Origin: Clostridiales bacterium
GTDB lineage: Bacteria > Bacillota > Clostridia > Christensenellales > Aristaeellaceae
Direction: 5' to 3'
Assembly (NCBI GenBank): GCA_012513735.1
Contig: JAAZBR010000365.1
Location: 1-8,620 of the forward strand
DNA length: 8,620 nucleotides
Position 1 is the stretch's first letter. Every line of letters starts with the position of its first letter. The notes beneath the pieces are model-generated. The model did not search any database, was not told the DNA's origin, and saw only the letters and a list, made by a program, of their open reading frames with translations. The position numbers were made by a program, and so were the translations under genes. This document shows, piece after piece, positions 1-5,460 of this stretch.

Positions 1-206
1 GCAGCCGACGCAGCAGGGGGCAAAAGCACCAGCGCGACGATGCGTTAAAACTTGGAATCAGTATCAGGCCTCTGTGATAAAACAAGAAGAAATAGATCAA
101 TAGTGCCCGGCGCCGCAAAAGCAGCGGTACCGGGCCCCCTTGTACAATGCATATGAGCCGTAGGATGATTGATCCCTTATGGAAGCGTCAAACTTTGGGC
201 GCCATA
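1..206. other. Intergenic region, possibly with the tail of an upstream gene
   Basis: No complete gene is supported here. All three plus-strand frames are open from the window edge: frame 1 to a TAA at 46-48, frame 3 to a TGA at 75-77 and frame 2 to a TGA near 154. One could be the C-terminal end of a plus-strand gene starting outside the window, but I cannot tell which. None gives a recognisable protein. The stretch also holds a GC-rich hairpin (105-135) and the 8-base palindrome TTGTACAA (140-147). Its AT-richer composition around 46-104 contrasts with the coding regions and suits intergenic DNA. Confidence 0.4.
105..135. terminator. GC-rich hairpin downstream of yebC, possible terminator
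   Basis: GCCCGG (105-110) pairs with CCGGGC (130-135). An inner CCGC (113-116) pairs with GCGG (124-127) around a 7-base loop, with two poorly paired positions between the stems. On the minus strand it lies about 70 bases after the yebC stop and is followed by T-rich sequence (roughly 80-104), but the Ts do not begin directly at the stem. It is therefore an imperfect candidate terminator for the minus-strand operon. On the plus strand it is followed by a run of C, which does not suit termination. Confidence 0.4.
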
Positions 207-953
207 CTACTCTTCTTCAGGTTCCTCAGGCAACTCGGCGTTGTGGTAGTACTCCATCACGTCATCGTTGTCATCCAGCATCTCCAGCAGCTTCTGCACC
301 TTTTCCAGTTGCTCCGCATCGGTGACGGCCACGGTATTCTGGGGCAGCCAATCCCGGGCGGCGGACAGAAACTGCACCCCCTGGTTTTCCAGGGCTTCCC
401 GGACGGCGGAAAAATCGTTGGAGGCGGTGATGATTTCAAAGGTGCCGTCCAGGCTGGACATATCCTCCGCCCCGGCCTCCAGGGCCTGCATCATCAGCTG
501 CTCCTCGTCCACATCGTCGGTCTGCTCCACAATCAGCACGCCCTTGTAGTCAAACATGTAGCTTACCGAGCCGGTGGTGCCCAGGCTGCCGCCGTTTTTG
601 TCGAAAATGTGGCGCACCTCGGAGGCCGTGCGGTTGCGGTTGTCGGTAACAATCTCGCAGATCACGGCCACGCCGCCGGGGGCATAGCCCTCGTAGATGA
701 TTTCCTCGTAGGTGACGCTGCCCAGCTCCCCCGCTGCCTTTTTGATGCTGCGCTGGATGTTGTCGTTGGGCATGTTGTTGGCTTTGGCCTTGGCGATCAC
801 GTCCCGCAGCTTGCCGTTGACGGTGGGATCACTGCCCCCTTCCTTGACGGCAATGGCCAACTCACGGCCGATTTTGGTGAATATCTTGCCGCGCTCGGTA
901 TCCGCCTTGCCCTTTTTGTGCTTGATGTTTGCCCATTTGGAATGACCTGCCAT
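207..953 (-). CDS. yebC: YebC/PmpR/TACO1-family DNA-binding or translation-assisting protein
   Basis: 248 residues, the usual length of the YebC family. The N-terminus is diagnostic: MAGHSKWANIKHKKGK, followed by a basic helical stretch and the NNMPNDNIQRSIKKA motif near residues 60-75. The middle contains YEGYAPGGVA and the TDNRNRTASEVRH segment, then the GGSLGTTGSVSYMF core. The family is cytosolic. Members have been described as transcriptional regulators, and related proteins (mitochondrial TACO1 and some bacterial homologues) as helping translation of proline-rich stretches; which applies here cannot be read from sequence. The C-terminus is a short acidic tail (PEEPEEE). The ATG is supported by AGAGGAG (960-966) six bases upstream, which abuts the stop codon of the preceding phosphodiesterase gene. 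The 12-base gap implies co-transcription with it. In many bacteria yebC neighbours ruvC; that is not seen here. Confidence 0.95.
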   Translation of the reverse strand: MAGHSKWANIKHKKGKADTERGKIFTKIGRELAIAVKEGGSDPTVNGKLRDVIAKAKANNMPNDNIQRSIKKAAGELGSVTYEEIIYEGYAPGGVAVICEIVTDNRNRTASEVRHIFDKNGGSLGTTGSVSYMFDYKGVLIVEQTDDVDEEQLMMQALEAGAEDMSSLDGTFEIITASNDFSAVREALENQGVQFLSAARDWLPQNTVAVTDAEQLEKVQKLLEMLDDNDDVMEYYHNAELPEEPEEE

Positions 954-965
954 ACCTTGCTCCTC

Positions 966-1691
966 TCAGCCCAGCAGGGCCTTGGCCCTGTCGGGGTAAT
1001 TGGTGATCATCATGTCGGCGCCGGCCTCGATCACCCGCTTCATATCCCGGTCGGCATTCACCGTCCAGGTATTCACCTGCAGGCCGTTTTCATGCGCCTT
1101 CCTGCAGAAATCTTCAAAAAACAGCACCTGGCCGTACTGGGGATGCAACGCCTCCACGCCGGCGTCTCTGGCGTAGCGCCAGGGACGGATCAACACGCTG
1201 CTGAACAGCAGGCCGCAGGTGGCTAAGGGATCCAACTCCTTGATCCGCAGCATGCTGTTGTGGTTAAAGGAGGAGTAGATCACCCGCTGTTCCATACCCA
1301 TCTTGCCGGTGAGGGCCAGCACCTTTTCTTCCAGGCCGGGATAGGGGATTTCGCTGTTCTTCAGCTCCACATTGATCAGCATGCCGCTGGGCTTCAGCAG
1401 CTCGTATACCTCCTGCAAAGTGGGGGCGCGGGCGCCCTCATACTCCGGGTGCAGGCGGTTGAACAGGTGCTTTTTCAGGTTGACCAGGGTCTGGTCGGCG
1501 ATCAGCCCGGTGCCGTCGGACACCCGGTCGATCTTCTCATCGTGGGCCACCAGCAGGTGACCGTCCTTTGTCAGGTGGACATCCAGCTCTACGGCGTCAG
1601 CCTGCAAATCCCAGGCAAGCTGGAAAGCCTCCAGCGTGTTCTCAGGCGCATAGCCCGACGCGCCCCGGTGGGCGCAAATCCTCGTGCTCAT
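966..1691 (-). CDS. Glycerophosphodiester phosphodiesterase (cytoplasmic, UgpQ-like)
   Basis: 241 residues forming a single GDPD TIM-barrel domain. The family hydrolyses glycerophosphodiesters to glycerol 3-phosphate and an alcohol. Visible motifs: HRGASGYAPENT near the N-terminus with His8, Arg9, Glu17 and Asn18; ELDVHLTKDG with Glu35 and Asp37 as likely metal ligands; His50 in VAHDE as the second catalytic His; Glu109 and Lys111 in NVELKN; and NTWTVN near the C-terminus. There is no signal peptide or membrane segment, so it probably acts in the cytosol on phospholipid-derived diesters. The ATG at 1691 is chosen because the HRG motif normally lies within a few residues of the start. The in-frame TTG at 1727 would add 12 residues but coincides with the -35 box. 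No Shine-Dalgarno precedes the ATG, which fits a near-leaderless message. It is the first gene of a unit with yebC. Confidence 0.93.
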   Translation of the reverse strand: MSTRICAHRGASGYAPENTLEAFQLAWDLQADAVELDVHLTKDGHLLVAHDEKIDRVSDGTGLIADQTLVNLKKHLFNRLHPEYEGARAPTLQEVYELLKPSGMLINVELKNSEIPYPGLEEKVLALTGKMGMEQRVIYSSFNHNSMLRIKELDPLATCGLLFSSVLIRPWRYARDAGVEALHPQYGQVLFFEDFCRKAHENGLQVNTWTVNADRDMKRVIEAGADMMITNYPDRAKALLG

Positions 1692-1698
1692 ATAGAAT

Positions 1699-1727
1699 AT
1701 ACTACCATAGGTAGGCAGCGGGAACAA
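1699..1727 (-). promoter_or_regulatory. Promoter of the phosphodiesterase-yebC operon, with inverted repeat
   Basis: Read on the minus strand: -35 TTGTTC (1722-1727), a 17-base spacer, and -10 TAGTAT (1699-1704) preceded by the extended element TGG. Only seven bases (1692-1698) separate the -10 from the ATG, so transcription would begin at or next to the start codon. The palindrome CTACCATAGGTAG (1702-1714, 5-base arms) overlaps the -10 and spacer and could be a protein-binding site. The assignment comes from sequence pattern only. Confidence 0.6.
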
Positions 1728-1793
1728 GCACGGACAGCAGCCCTTACAGGATATTTCCCCTCCCCTGGCGAAGAAGACAACAGGAAATAAAAC

Positions 1794-1799
1794 AGGAGG
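1794..1799 (+). promoter_or_regulatory. Ribosome binding site fixing the metallopeptidase start
   Basis: AGGAGG ends five bases before the ATG at 1805. It overlaps the in-frame GTG at 1799, which therefore cannot be the start. In the 77 bases between the divergent promoter (ending 1727) and this gene I find no convincing plus-strand promoter. Confidence 0.85.
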
Positions 1800-1804
1800 T
1801 GGCC

Positions 1805-2185
1805 ATGATCGATTTGGAGCGCTTTGCCGTCCTCCTGGATGAGCAGGTGGCCCTGCTGCCCGCCGCGTTGTTCAACCGGCTGAATCTGGGTGTCAGCGTG
1901 GCCGAGCAGGCCAAGCGGGAAAGCCGCGCCAGACCGGGCCTGCCGGTGTATATCCTGGGCGAATACCACAGGCATCCTGTGATGGGCCGGGGCGTGGTGC
2001 TGTACTACGGCTCCTTCCGAAATGTATACGGCCACCTGCCGGAGGAGGCCTTGCGGCTGGAGATCGACCGGGTGCTGCGCCACGAGCTGACCCACCACCT
2101 GGAGTCCATGGCCGGCGACCGGGACCTGGAGCGGGAGGACGCCCGGCGGCTGCAAAGTTGGAACAGCGGGGAGGGGGAGGGATGA
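1805..2185 (+). CDS. Small zincin-like metallopeptidase family protein (HExxH)
   Basis: 126 residues, a size typical of the Zincin_1-like 'metallopeptidase family' proteins of Bacillota and Actinobacteria. The HELTH motif at residues 93-97 is the HExxH zinc-binding and catalytic signature (His93, Glu94, His97). It continues as HHLES and a charged GDRDLEREDA segment that probably supplies the third metal ligand. The central PVYILGEYH and GVVLYYGSF strands match my recollection of clostridial members. No signal peptide or membrane segment is visible, so it should be cytosolic. The substrate is unknown and activity has not been generally shown for the family. The start is set by AGGAGG. Its TGA overlaps the ATG of the following ATPase gene (ATGA, 2182-2185), indicating translational coupling and joint expression. 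Confidence 0.82.
   Translation: MIDLERFAVLLDEQVALLPAALFNRLNLGVSVAEQAKRESRARPGLPVYILGEYHRHPVMGRGVVLYYGSFRNVYGHLPEEALRLEIDRVLRHELTHHLESMAGDRDLEREDARRLQSWNSGEGEG
2170..2174 (+). promoter_or_regulatory. Ribosome binding site fixing the ATPase start
   Basis: GGAGG within a G-rich run lies seven bases before the ATG at 2182. The run contains a second GGAGG (2176-2180) only one base from the ATG, too close to act. The in-frame TTG at 2158 has no comparable site and is not used as the start. Confidence 0.7.
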
Positions 2186-3027
2186 TCTACCTGCGCAGCC
2201 TGGATCGAAAAGACGCCCTGCCCAAGGGGGATGCCTATCCCCTCTCCACCTCTGTGCTCCAGGGGCTGCAAAGCCTTGCATTTGACAGCAGCGTCACCTT
2301 GCTGTGCGGGGACAACGGCAGCGGCAAAACCACCTTGCTGGAGCTGCTGGCCGCCGGCATCGGGGCCACCCCCATCGGCGAAAACGGCACCCACGCCCGC
2401 AAGATGTCCGCTTTCCGGGCGGCCGCCAAGGGCTACCGGTATGCCTTCAACAAGCGGCCCCGCAGCAGCTTCTACTTTACAGCGGAGGATTTCTCCCGCT
2501 ACCTGGACGACCGCCAGCGCATGCTGCGGGAGGCCCGGGACGAGCTGGACGCCCTGGAGGAAGCCTATGAGGGTCGGTCGGCCTACGCCAGAAAGCTGGC
2601 CTCCCAGCCCCATGCCCGGGCCCTGAATGAAATGAGCGGCCAGTATGGCCGTGAGCTGCTGCAGGCCTCCCACGGCGAGGGCTTTCTCAGCTTCTTTGCG
2701 GGGCGCCTGCACCGGGGCGGCCTCTACCTGCTGGATGAGCCCGAGGGCGCATTGTCCTATGAAAACCAGTTGGCGCTGCTGGCCCTGATCGACCAGGCGG
2801 TGGCAGCCGATGGCCAGGTGATCATGGCCACCCACAGCCCGGTGCTGGCCGCCTATCCGGGCGCCCAAGTGCTGGAGCTAAGGGAGGGGGCCATTGAGCC
2901 GATAGCCTATGAACGGCTGTCCAGCGTGCAATTCCTGAAGCACTTCCTGCTGCACCACCAGGGCATTTTGGCCCGCACCGGCATTGTGGGCGTGCCAAGG
3001 CCGGGGTCCGGGGATGGCGAGGAATAG
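2182..3027 (+). CDS. AAA family ATPase (ABC-type predicted ATPase)
   Basis: 281 residues forming one soluble ABC-like ATPase domain. Walker A is GDNGSGKTT (43-51). A charged, probably coiled helical segment occupies about 108-145. A signature-like SHGEG stands at 163-167. Walker B is LYLLDEPEG with Asp185 and Glu186, and the switch histidine is His218 in MATHSP. This arrangement, with SHGE in place of the transporter LSGGQ, matches the stand-alone 'predicted ATPase' family resembling COG3910. There are no transmembrane segments and no adjacent permease, so it is unlikely to be a transporter component. Its cellular role is not known to me. It overlaps the metallopeptidase gene by four bases and faces a convergent membrane-protein gene across a shared hairpin. 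Confidence 0.87.
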   Translation: MIYLRSLDRKDALPKGDAYPLSTSVLQGLQSLAFDSSVTLLCGDNGSGKTTLLELLAAGIGATPIGENGTHARKMSAFRAAAKGYRYAFNKRPRSSFYFTAEDFSRYLDDRQRMLREARDELDALEEAYEGRSAYARKLASQPHARALNEMSGQYGRELLQASHGEGFLSFFAGRLHRGGLYLLDEPEGALSYENQLALLALIDQAVAADGQVIMATHSPVLAAYPGAQVLELREGAIEPIAYERLSSVQFLKHFLLHHQGILARTGIVGVPRPGSGDGEE

Positions 3028-3044
3028 CCTGTTGCCATATACGA

Positions 3045-3075
3045 AAACGGAGCCTTTCTTGTCAGGGCTCCGTTT
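3045..3075. terminator. Hairpin terminator between convergent genes, overlapping the minus-strand gene's end
   Basis: AAACGGAGCC (3045-3054) pairs perfectly with GGCTCCGTTT (3066-3075) around an 11-base loop. On the minus strand the stem is followed by a short T run (TTTTCGT); on the plus strand the Ts are TTTCTT. The hairpin could therefore end both the ATPase transcript and the flippase-like transcript, more plausibly the latter. The flippase-like gene's stop codon (3062-3064) is in the loop, so one arm of the stem also encodes that protein's last residues. Confidence 0.75.
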
Positions 3076-4219
3076 CTTGATCCGGGGGCTGCGCTTCATC
3101 ATCGGCCGCATCTAAAGGTTGCGCTTGTTCGTCTGCGTCATCCGACTCCCCGTCCGCAGGCTCCGCGTTTTGAAGCGCTGCCAGCCTGGTCGCCCGCTTG
3201 CGGTTGCGGGAGCCGTCGATCAGCACGCCGATAAAGCCGGTGATGATGGACAGATAATAAGTCAGGAAGCGCCACACCAGCAGGGCGCCGAACACGATGC
3301 TGCCGGGGAAGTAGCTGCCGAAGAACAGGTAGAAGCCGCCCTCCTGCGCGCCCGAGGCGCCGGGCAGCGGCGTGAAGGAGGCTGCGATGTACAGCATCAG
3401 CTGTATGGCCAGTATCTCGCCATACCCTGCAGCGTTCAACCCAAAGCCCCGGTAGACACAGTAGGTGGCGCTCATCAGCCCGGTCACTTGGATCAGCGAC
3501 AGAGCGAACAACGACAGGTACTGCGCAGGATGCTTGGTGATGATGTCCACGCTGGCGTGAAAATCCTGCAGGGCGGCGTCCCAGCGGGAGGAGGTTTTCT
3601 GCACGTCCTTCACCAGGCGCAGCCTGTGGGCTGCTTTGACGCAAAAGATGATGATGGCCCGCACGGCGTTGCGGCTGATGGCCAGCAGAATCACCAGCAC
3701 CACCATGATGCCGTTGATAAAAAAGCCCAGGGACACCATCCAGATGCCCTTGCCCAGGGCCCGGTGGATGGCCGCGCCGTTAAAAATCCAGGCCACAGCG
3801 CCCAGCAGCAGCAAGGCACACTGCCAGCAGAAAAACTTAACCGCCAGCGCCGAGGAGGTAATGCCCGCCGGTACGCCATATTTCTTCATGCTGTACACCT
3901 GCATGGGCTGCCCGCCCGTGGCGGCCGGCGTGATGCTGGAGTAATACATGCCGATCAGCCCGCACAGAATGCTCTGCCGCATACTGACCCTGACCCGCTG
4001 AAAGCGGTAAAACACGTATAGCAGGCCGCCCTCCATGGTCATATGCACCAGAAAACAGCCCAGACCGCCCAGCATCCACCAGGGATCGAGCTTGCGGATG
4101 GTCTGGCCCACGGTGCTCAAGTCTTCCTGGCTGAGCGCAAAATAAAGCACCAAAATAAAGGTGCCGAAAATAAACAGGATGTTGAGCGCGGACTTCAGCT
4201 TTTGCTTGTTGACCTTCAT
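3062..4219 (-). CDS. Flippase-like integral membrane protein (LPG synthase TM region / UPF0104 family)
   Basis: 385 residues and strongly hydrophobic. The first transmembrane segment is at about 11-29, followed by about 46-70, 83-98, 118-146, 158-182, 235-256, 264-283 and 296-332. Two family motifs are clear: YYSSITPAATGGQP (92-105) and TPLPGASGAQEGG (283-295). These match the transmembrane half of lysylphosphatidylglycerol synthase and related YbhN/AglD-type proteins. The soluble aminoacyl-transferase half of MprF is absent, so a lipid aminoacylation role is not expected; lipid or glycolipid translocation is a family-level guess. The C-terminus (about 350-385) is an acidic, proline- and glutamine-rich cytosolic tail. 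The ATG is preceded by AAAGGA with a suitable gap. It is a single-gene unit with its own promoter (4256-4284). Confidence 0.88.
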   Translation of the reverse strand: MKVNKQKLKSALNILFIFGTFILVLYFALSQEDLSTVGQTIRKLDPWWMLGGLGCFLVHMTMEGGLLYVFYRFQRVRVSMRQSILCGLIGMYYSSITPAATGGQPMQVYSMKKYGVPAGITSSALAVKFFCWQCALLLLGAVAWIFNGAAIHRALGKGIWMVSLGFFINGIMVVLVILLAISRNAVRAIIIFCVKAAHRLRLVKDVQKTSSRWDAALQDFHASVDIITKHPAQYLSLFALSLIQVTGLMSATYCVYRGFGLNAAGYGEILAIQLMLYIAASFTPLPGASGAQEGGFYLFFGSYFPGSIVFGALLVWRFLTYYLSIITGFIGVLIDGSRNRKRATRLAALQNAEPADGESDDADEQAQPLDAADDEAQPPDQETEP

Positions 4220-4255
4220 TGCATCCTTTCATGCCGGCCACAGCCAGCCGCGAAA

Positions 4256-4284
4256 AGTATACCATACCGCCGATAGCTTGTCAT
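4256..4284 (-). promoter_or_regulatory. Promoter of the flippase-like gene
   Basis: Read on the minus strand: -35 ATGACA (4279-4284), 17-base spacer, and -10 TATACT (4256-4261) with the extended element TGG directly before it. Transcription would begin near 4249, giving a leader of about 30 bases that contains the AAAGGA ribosome binding site. The TATGGTA core is shared with the promoter at 1699-1727. Confidence 0.7.
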
Positions 4285-4320
4285 CCAATACTCAAACCCA
4301 GGAAGTCTACACCCGTTGTA

Positions 4321-4358
4321 ACCTTCCGCCGACCGGCATGAGCCGGTAACCCTTCCGC
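4321..4358. repeat. Hairpin flanked by short direct repeats in the divergent intergenic region
   Basis: ACCGGCATGAGCCGGT (4332-4347) has perfect 6-base arms around ATGA and is bracketed by two copies of CCTTCCGC (4322-4329 and 4351-4358). It lies about 26 bases upstream of the plus-strand -35 box. No T run follows, so it is not a terminator. A binding site for a regulator is possible. The 9-mer CCGGCATGA within it recurs in inverse orientation at 4229-4237. Confidence 0.4.
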
Positions 4359-4375
4359 AAACCCCAAAAATACAG

Positions 4376-4388
4376 GTCAATCATTGAC
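4376..4388. promoter_or_regulatory. Candidate operator, 13-base perfect palindrome
   Basis: GTCAATCATTGAC has perfect 6-base arms around one central base, and its right arm overlaps the -35 box TTGACG (4384-4389). A dimeric repressor bound here would block the promoter of the downstream four-gene operon. I cannot name the regulator. Confidence 0.5.
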
Positions 4389-4417
4389 GGAACCGGGAAT
4401 TCTGTCTATGCTATGAT
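4384..4417 (+). promoter_or_regulatory. Promoter of the YhcH-GNAT-asnA-glnN operon
   Basis: -35 TTGACG (4384-4389) is followed after 17 bases by TATGCT (4407-4412). An alternative -10, TATGAT (4412-4417), matches the consensus better and has an extended TGC before it, but lies 22 bases from the -35. Either gives a leader of roughly 20-30 bases before the ATG at 4445. No other strong promoter is seen before 8557. Confidence 0.65.
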
Positions 4418-4432
4418 GCATATTTTACAGGG

Positions 4433-4437
4433 GGAGG
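4433..4437 (+). promoter_or_regulatory. Ribosome binding site that decides the YhcH-family start
   Basis: GGAGG lies one base before the ATG at 4439 but seven bases before the in-frame ATG at 4445. The second is therefore preferred, and it gives the MILDKL-type N-terminus usual for this family. Confidence 0.75.
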
Positions 4438-4444
4438 GATGCGG

Positions 4445-4891
4445 ATGATCCTGGACAAACTGGCCAACATCGGCGCATATCGGGGGCTGCATCCCAACCT
4501 GGATACGGCCATCGACCACTTGCTGAACAACGATGTATATGCGCTGCCTCTGGGCCGCACCGAGGTGGACCAGGACCGGGTGTTTATCAACGTCATGGAA
4601 AGCGCCCTTCAGCAAAACCGCACCTGGGAAAGGCACCGCCAGTATGCGGATATCCAGATCATGCTGGGGCCGGGTGAAAGCATCGCCTGGGCGCCTGCCG
4701 GCGATCTCACGGGCTTTGACCCCTACGACGAGCAGCGGGGCGACGTTCAGTTGAGCCAGGATACCCGGGAGGGCGTGATGTGCTTCCTGCCCACAGGCTG
4801 CTTCGGCCTGTATTTGCCGGAGGACGCCCACCGGCCCAGCATCGGCACGGGCCTTAACCGCAAGGCTGTGGTGAAGGTAAAGGTATGCTGA
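4445..4891 (+). CDS. YhcH/YjgK/YiaL family protein (cupin-like)
   Basis: 148 residues, close to the roughly 150 of E. coli YhcH and YiaL. The family folds as a beta-sandwich resembling cupins, with a metal-binding pocket. The characteristic HRQYADIQ (64-71, His64) and LPEDAHRPSIG (His129) segments are present and would line that pocket; the N-terminus MILDKLANIGAY is also typical. Family members often sit in sugar-acid or sialic-acid catabolic operons and are proposed to act on sugars (for example, anomer or epimer handling), but the reaction is generally unproven. Here there is no sugar gene nearby: the gene leads an operon with an acetyltransferase, asnA and glnN, overlapping the acetyltransferase by seven bases. 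It is probably cytosolic, with no signal peptide. Start chosen by the GGAGG spacing. Confidence 0.88.
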   Translation: MILDKLANIGAYRGLHPNLDTAIDHLLNNDVYALPLGRTEVDQDRVFINVMESALQQNRTWERHRQYADIQIMLGPGESIAWAPAGDLTGFDPYDEQRGDVQLSQDTREGVMCFLPTGCFGLYLPEDAHRPSIGTGLNRKAVVKVKVC

Positions 4892-5460
4892 CCCACCAGG
4901 GTACCGCCGTGCTACACACCAAGAACTTGCTGCTGCGCCCCTACCTGAAGGGCGATGAGCAGGCCATGTATCAAAACTGGGCCGCCGACGAGGAGGTATC
5001 CCGCTACCTGACCTGGGCCCCTCATGAAAGCCTGGAGAGCACCCGGCAGATCGTATCCGAATGGGCAAGCTGCTATGGGTCGGACACCTTCTACCACTGG
5101 GGCATCACCCTGGATGGCCTGTTGATCGGCGACATCGCCGTGGTAAACTGGAATGAAGCAAGCGAGTGGGCCGAGATCGGCTACTGCCTGGGCCGCCCCT
5201 GGTGGGGCCAGGGCATTATGACCGAGGCGCTGCAAAGCGTGATGCGCTATCTGTTTGAAAGCGTCGGCTTTCACCGCATCAGCCTGCGTCACCTGGCCCA
5301 GAACACCGCCAGCGGCCGGGTCATGCAGAAGGCCGGCCTGCAGTACGAGGGCACCATGCGGGATGCCATCAAACACCGGGACGGCCGCTTTGCAGATCTG
5401 TGCCTGTACGGCGCCCTCAATGGGGAGTGGCAGGCCGCACAAAGGAGGACGACAACATGA
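4885..5460 (+). CDS. GNAT family N-acetyltransferase (RimJ/RimL type)
   Basis: 191 residues, one GNAT domain. The N-terminal TKNLLLRPYLKGDEQAMYQNW is typical of the RimJ/RimL subgroup, in which the LRP strand is followed by the first helix. The acetyl-CoA-binding motif A is EIGYCLGRPWWGQGIMTEAL (97-116), with the Q/R-x-x-G-x-G-type turn represented by WWGQGI. NTASGRVMQKAGLQYEG (140-156) is the conserved motif B asparagine and loop. Relatives acetylate ribosomal-protein N-termini, other proteins or small molecules; the acceptor cannot be told here. It starts within the YhcH-family gene (seven-base overlap; AAGG lies seven bases before the ATG) and overlaps asnA by ATGA, so it is translationally coupled on both sides. 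The C-terminus ends in a short polar tail that contains the asnA ribosome binding site. Confidence 0.9.
   Translation: MLTHQGTAVLHTKNLLLRPYLKGDEQAMYQNWAADEEVSRYLTWAPHESLESTRQIVSEWASCYGSDTFYHWGITLDGLLIGDIAVVNWNEASEWAEIGYCLGRPWWGQGIMTEALQSVMRYLFESVGFHRISLRHLAQNTASGRVMQKAGLQYEGTMRDAIKHRDGRFADLCLYGALNGEWQAAQRRTTT

Noticed and set aside
147..1226. Long plus-strand open frame (359 codons) antisense to yebC and the phosphodiesterase gene
   Set aside because: It lies opposite two well-recognised genes, its translation is low-complexity (rich in His, Gly, Val, Leu) and matches no family, and it is the expected by-product of GC-rich codon use.
1692..1727. TTG start extending the phosphodiesterase by 12 residues
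   Set aside because: The TTG coincides with a -35 box, has no ribosome binding site, and would place the catalytic HRG motif unusually far from the N-terminus.
2005..2868. Minus-strand open frame (287 codons) opposite the metallopeptidase and ATPase genes
   Set aside because: It spans two recognised genes on the other strand and has no recognisable domain.
2182..3027. ABC transporter ATP-binding subunit
   Set aside because: There is no LSGGQ signature (SHGEG instead) and no adjacent permease or substrate-binding gene. The sequence fits a stand-alone ATPase.
3119..4021. Plus-strand open frame (300 codons) opposite the flippase-like gene
   Set aside because: It is the antisense shadow of a membrane protein with clear family motifs. 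The Gln/His/Asp-rich translation has no family resemblance.
3062..4219. MprF-type lysylphosphatidylglycerol synthase
   Set aside because: Only the transmembrane half is present. After the last membrane segment there is just an acidic tail, not the aminoacyl-transferase domain.
4332..4347. Terminator upstream of the YhcH-family gene
   Set aside because: The hairpin is perfect but is not followed by a T run in either direction, and no transcript is expected to end there.
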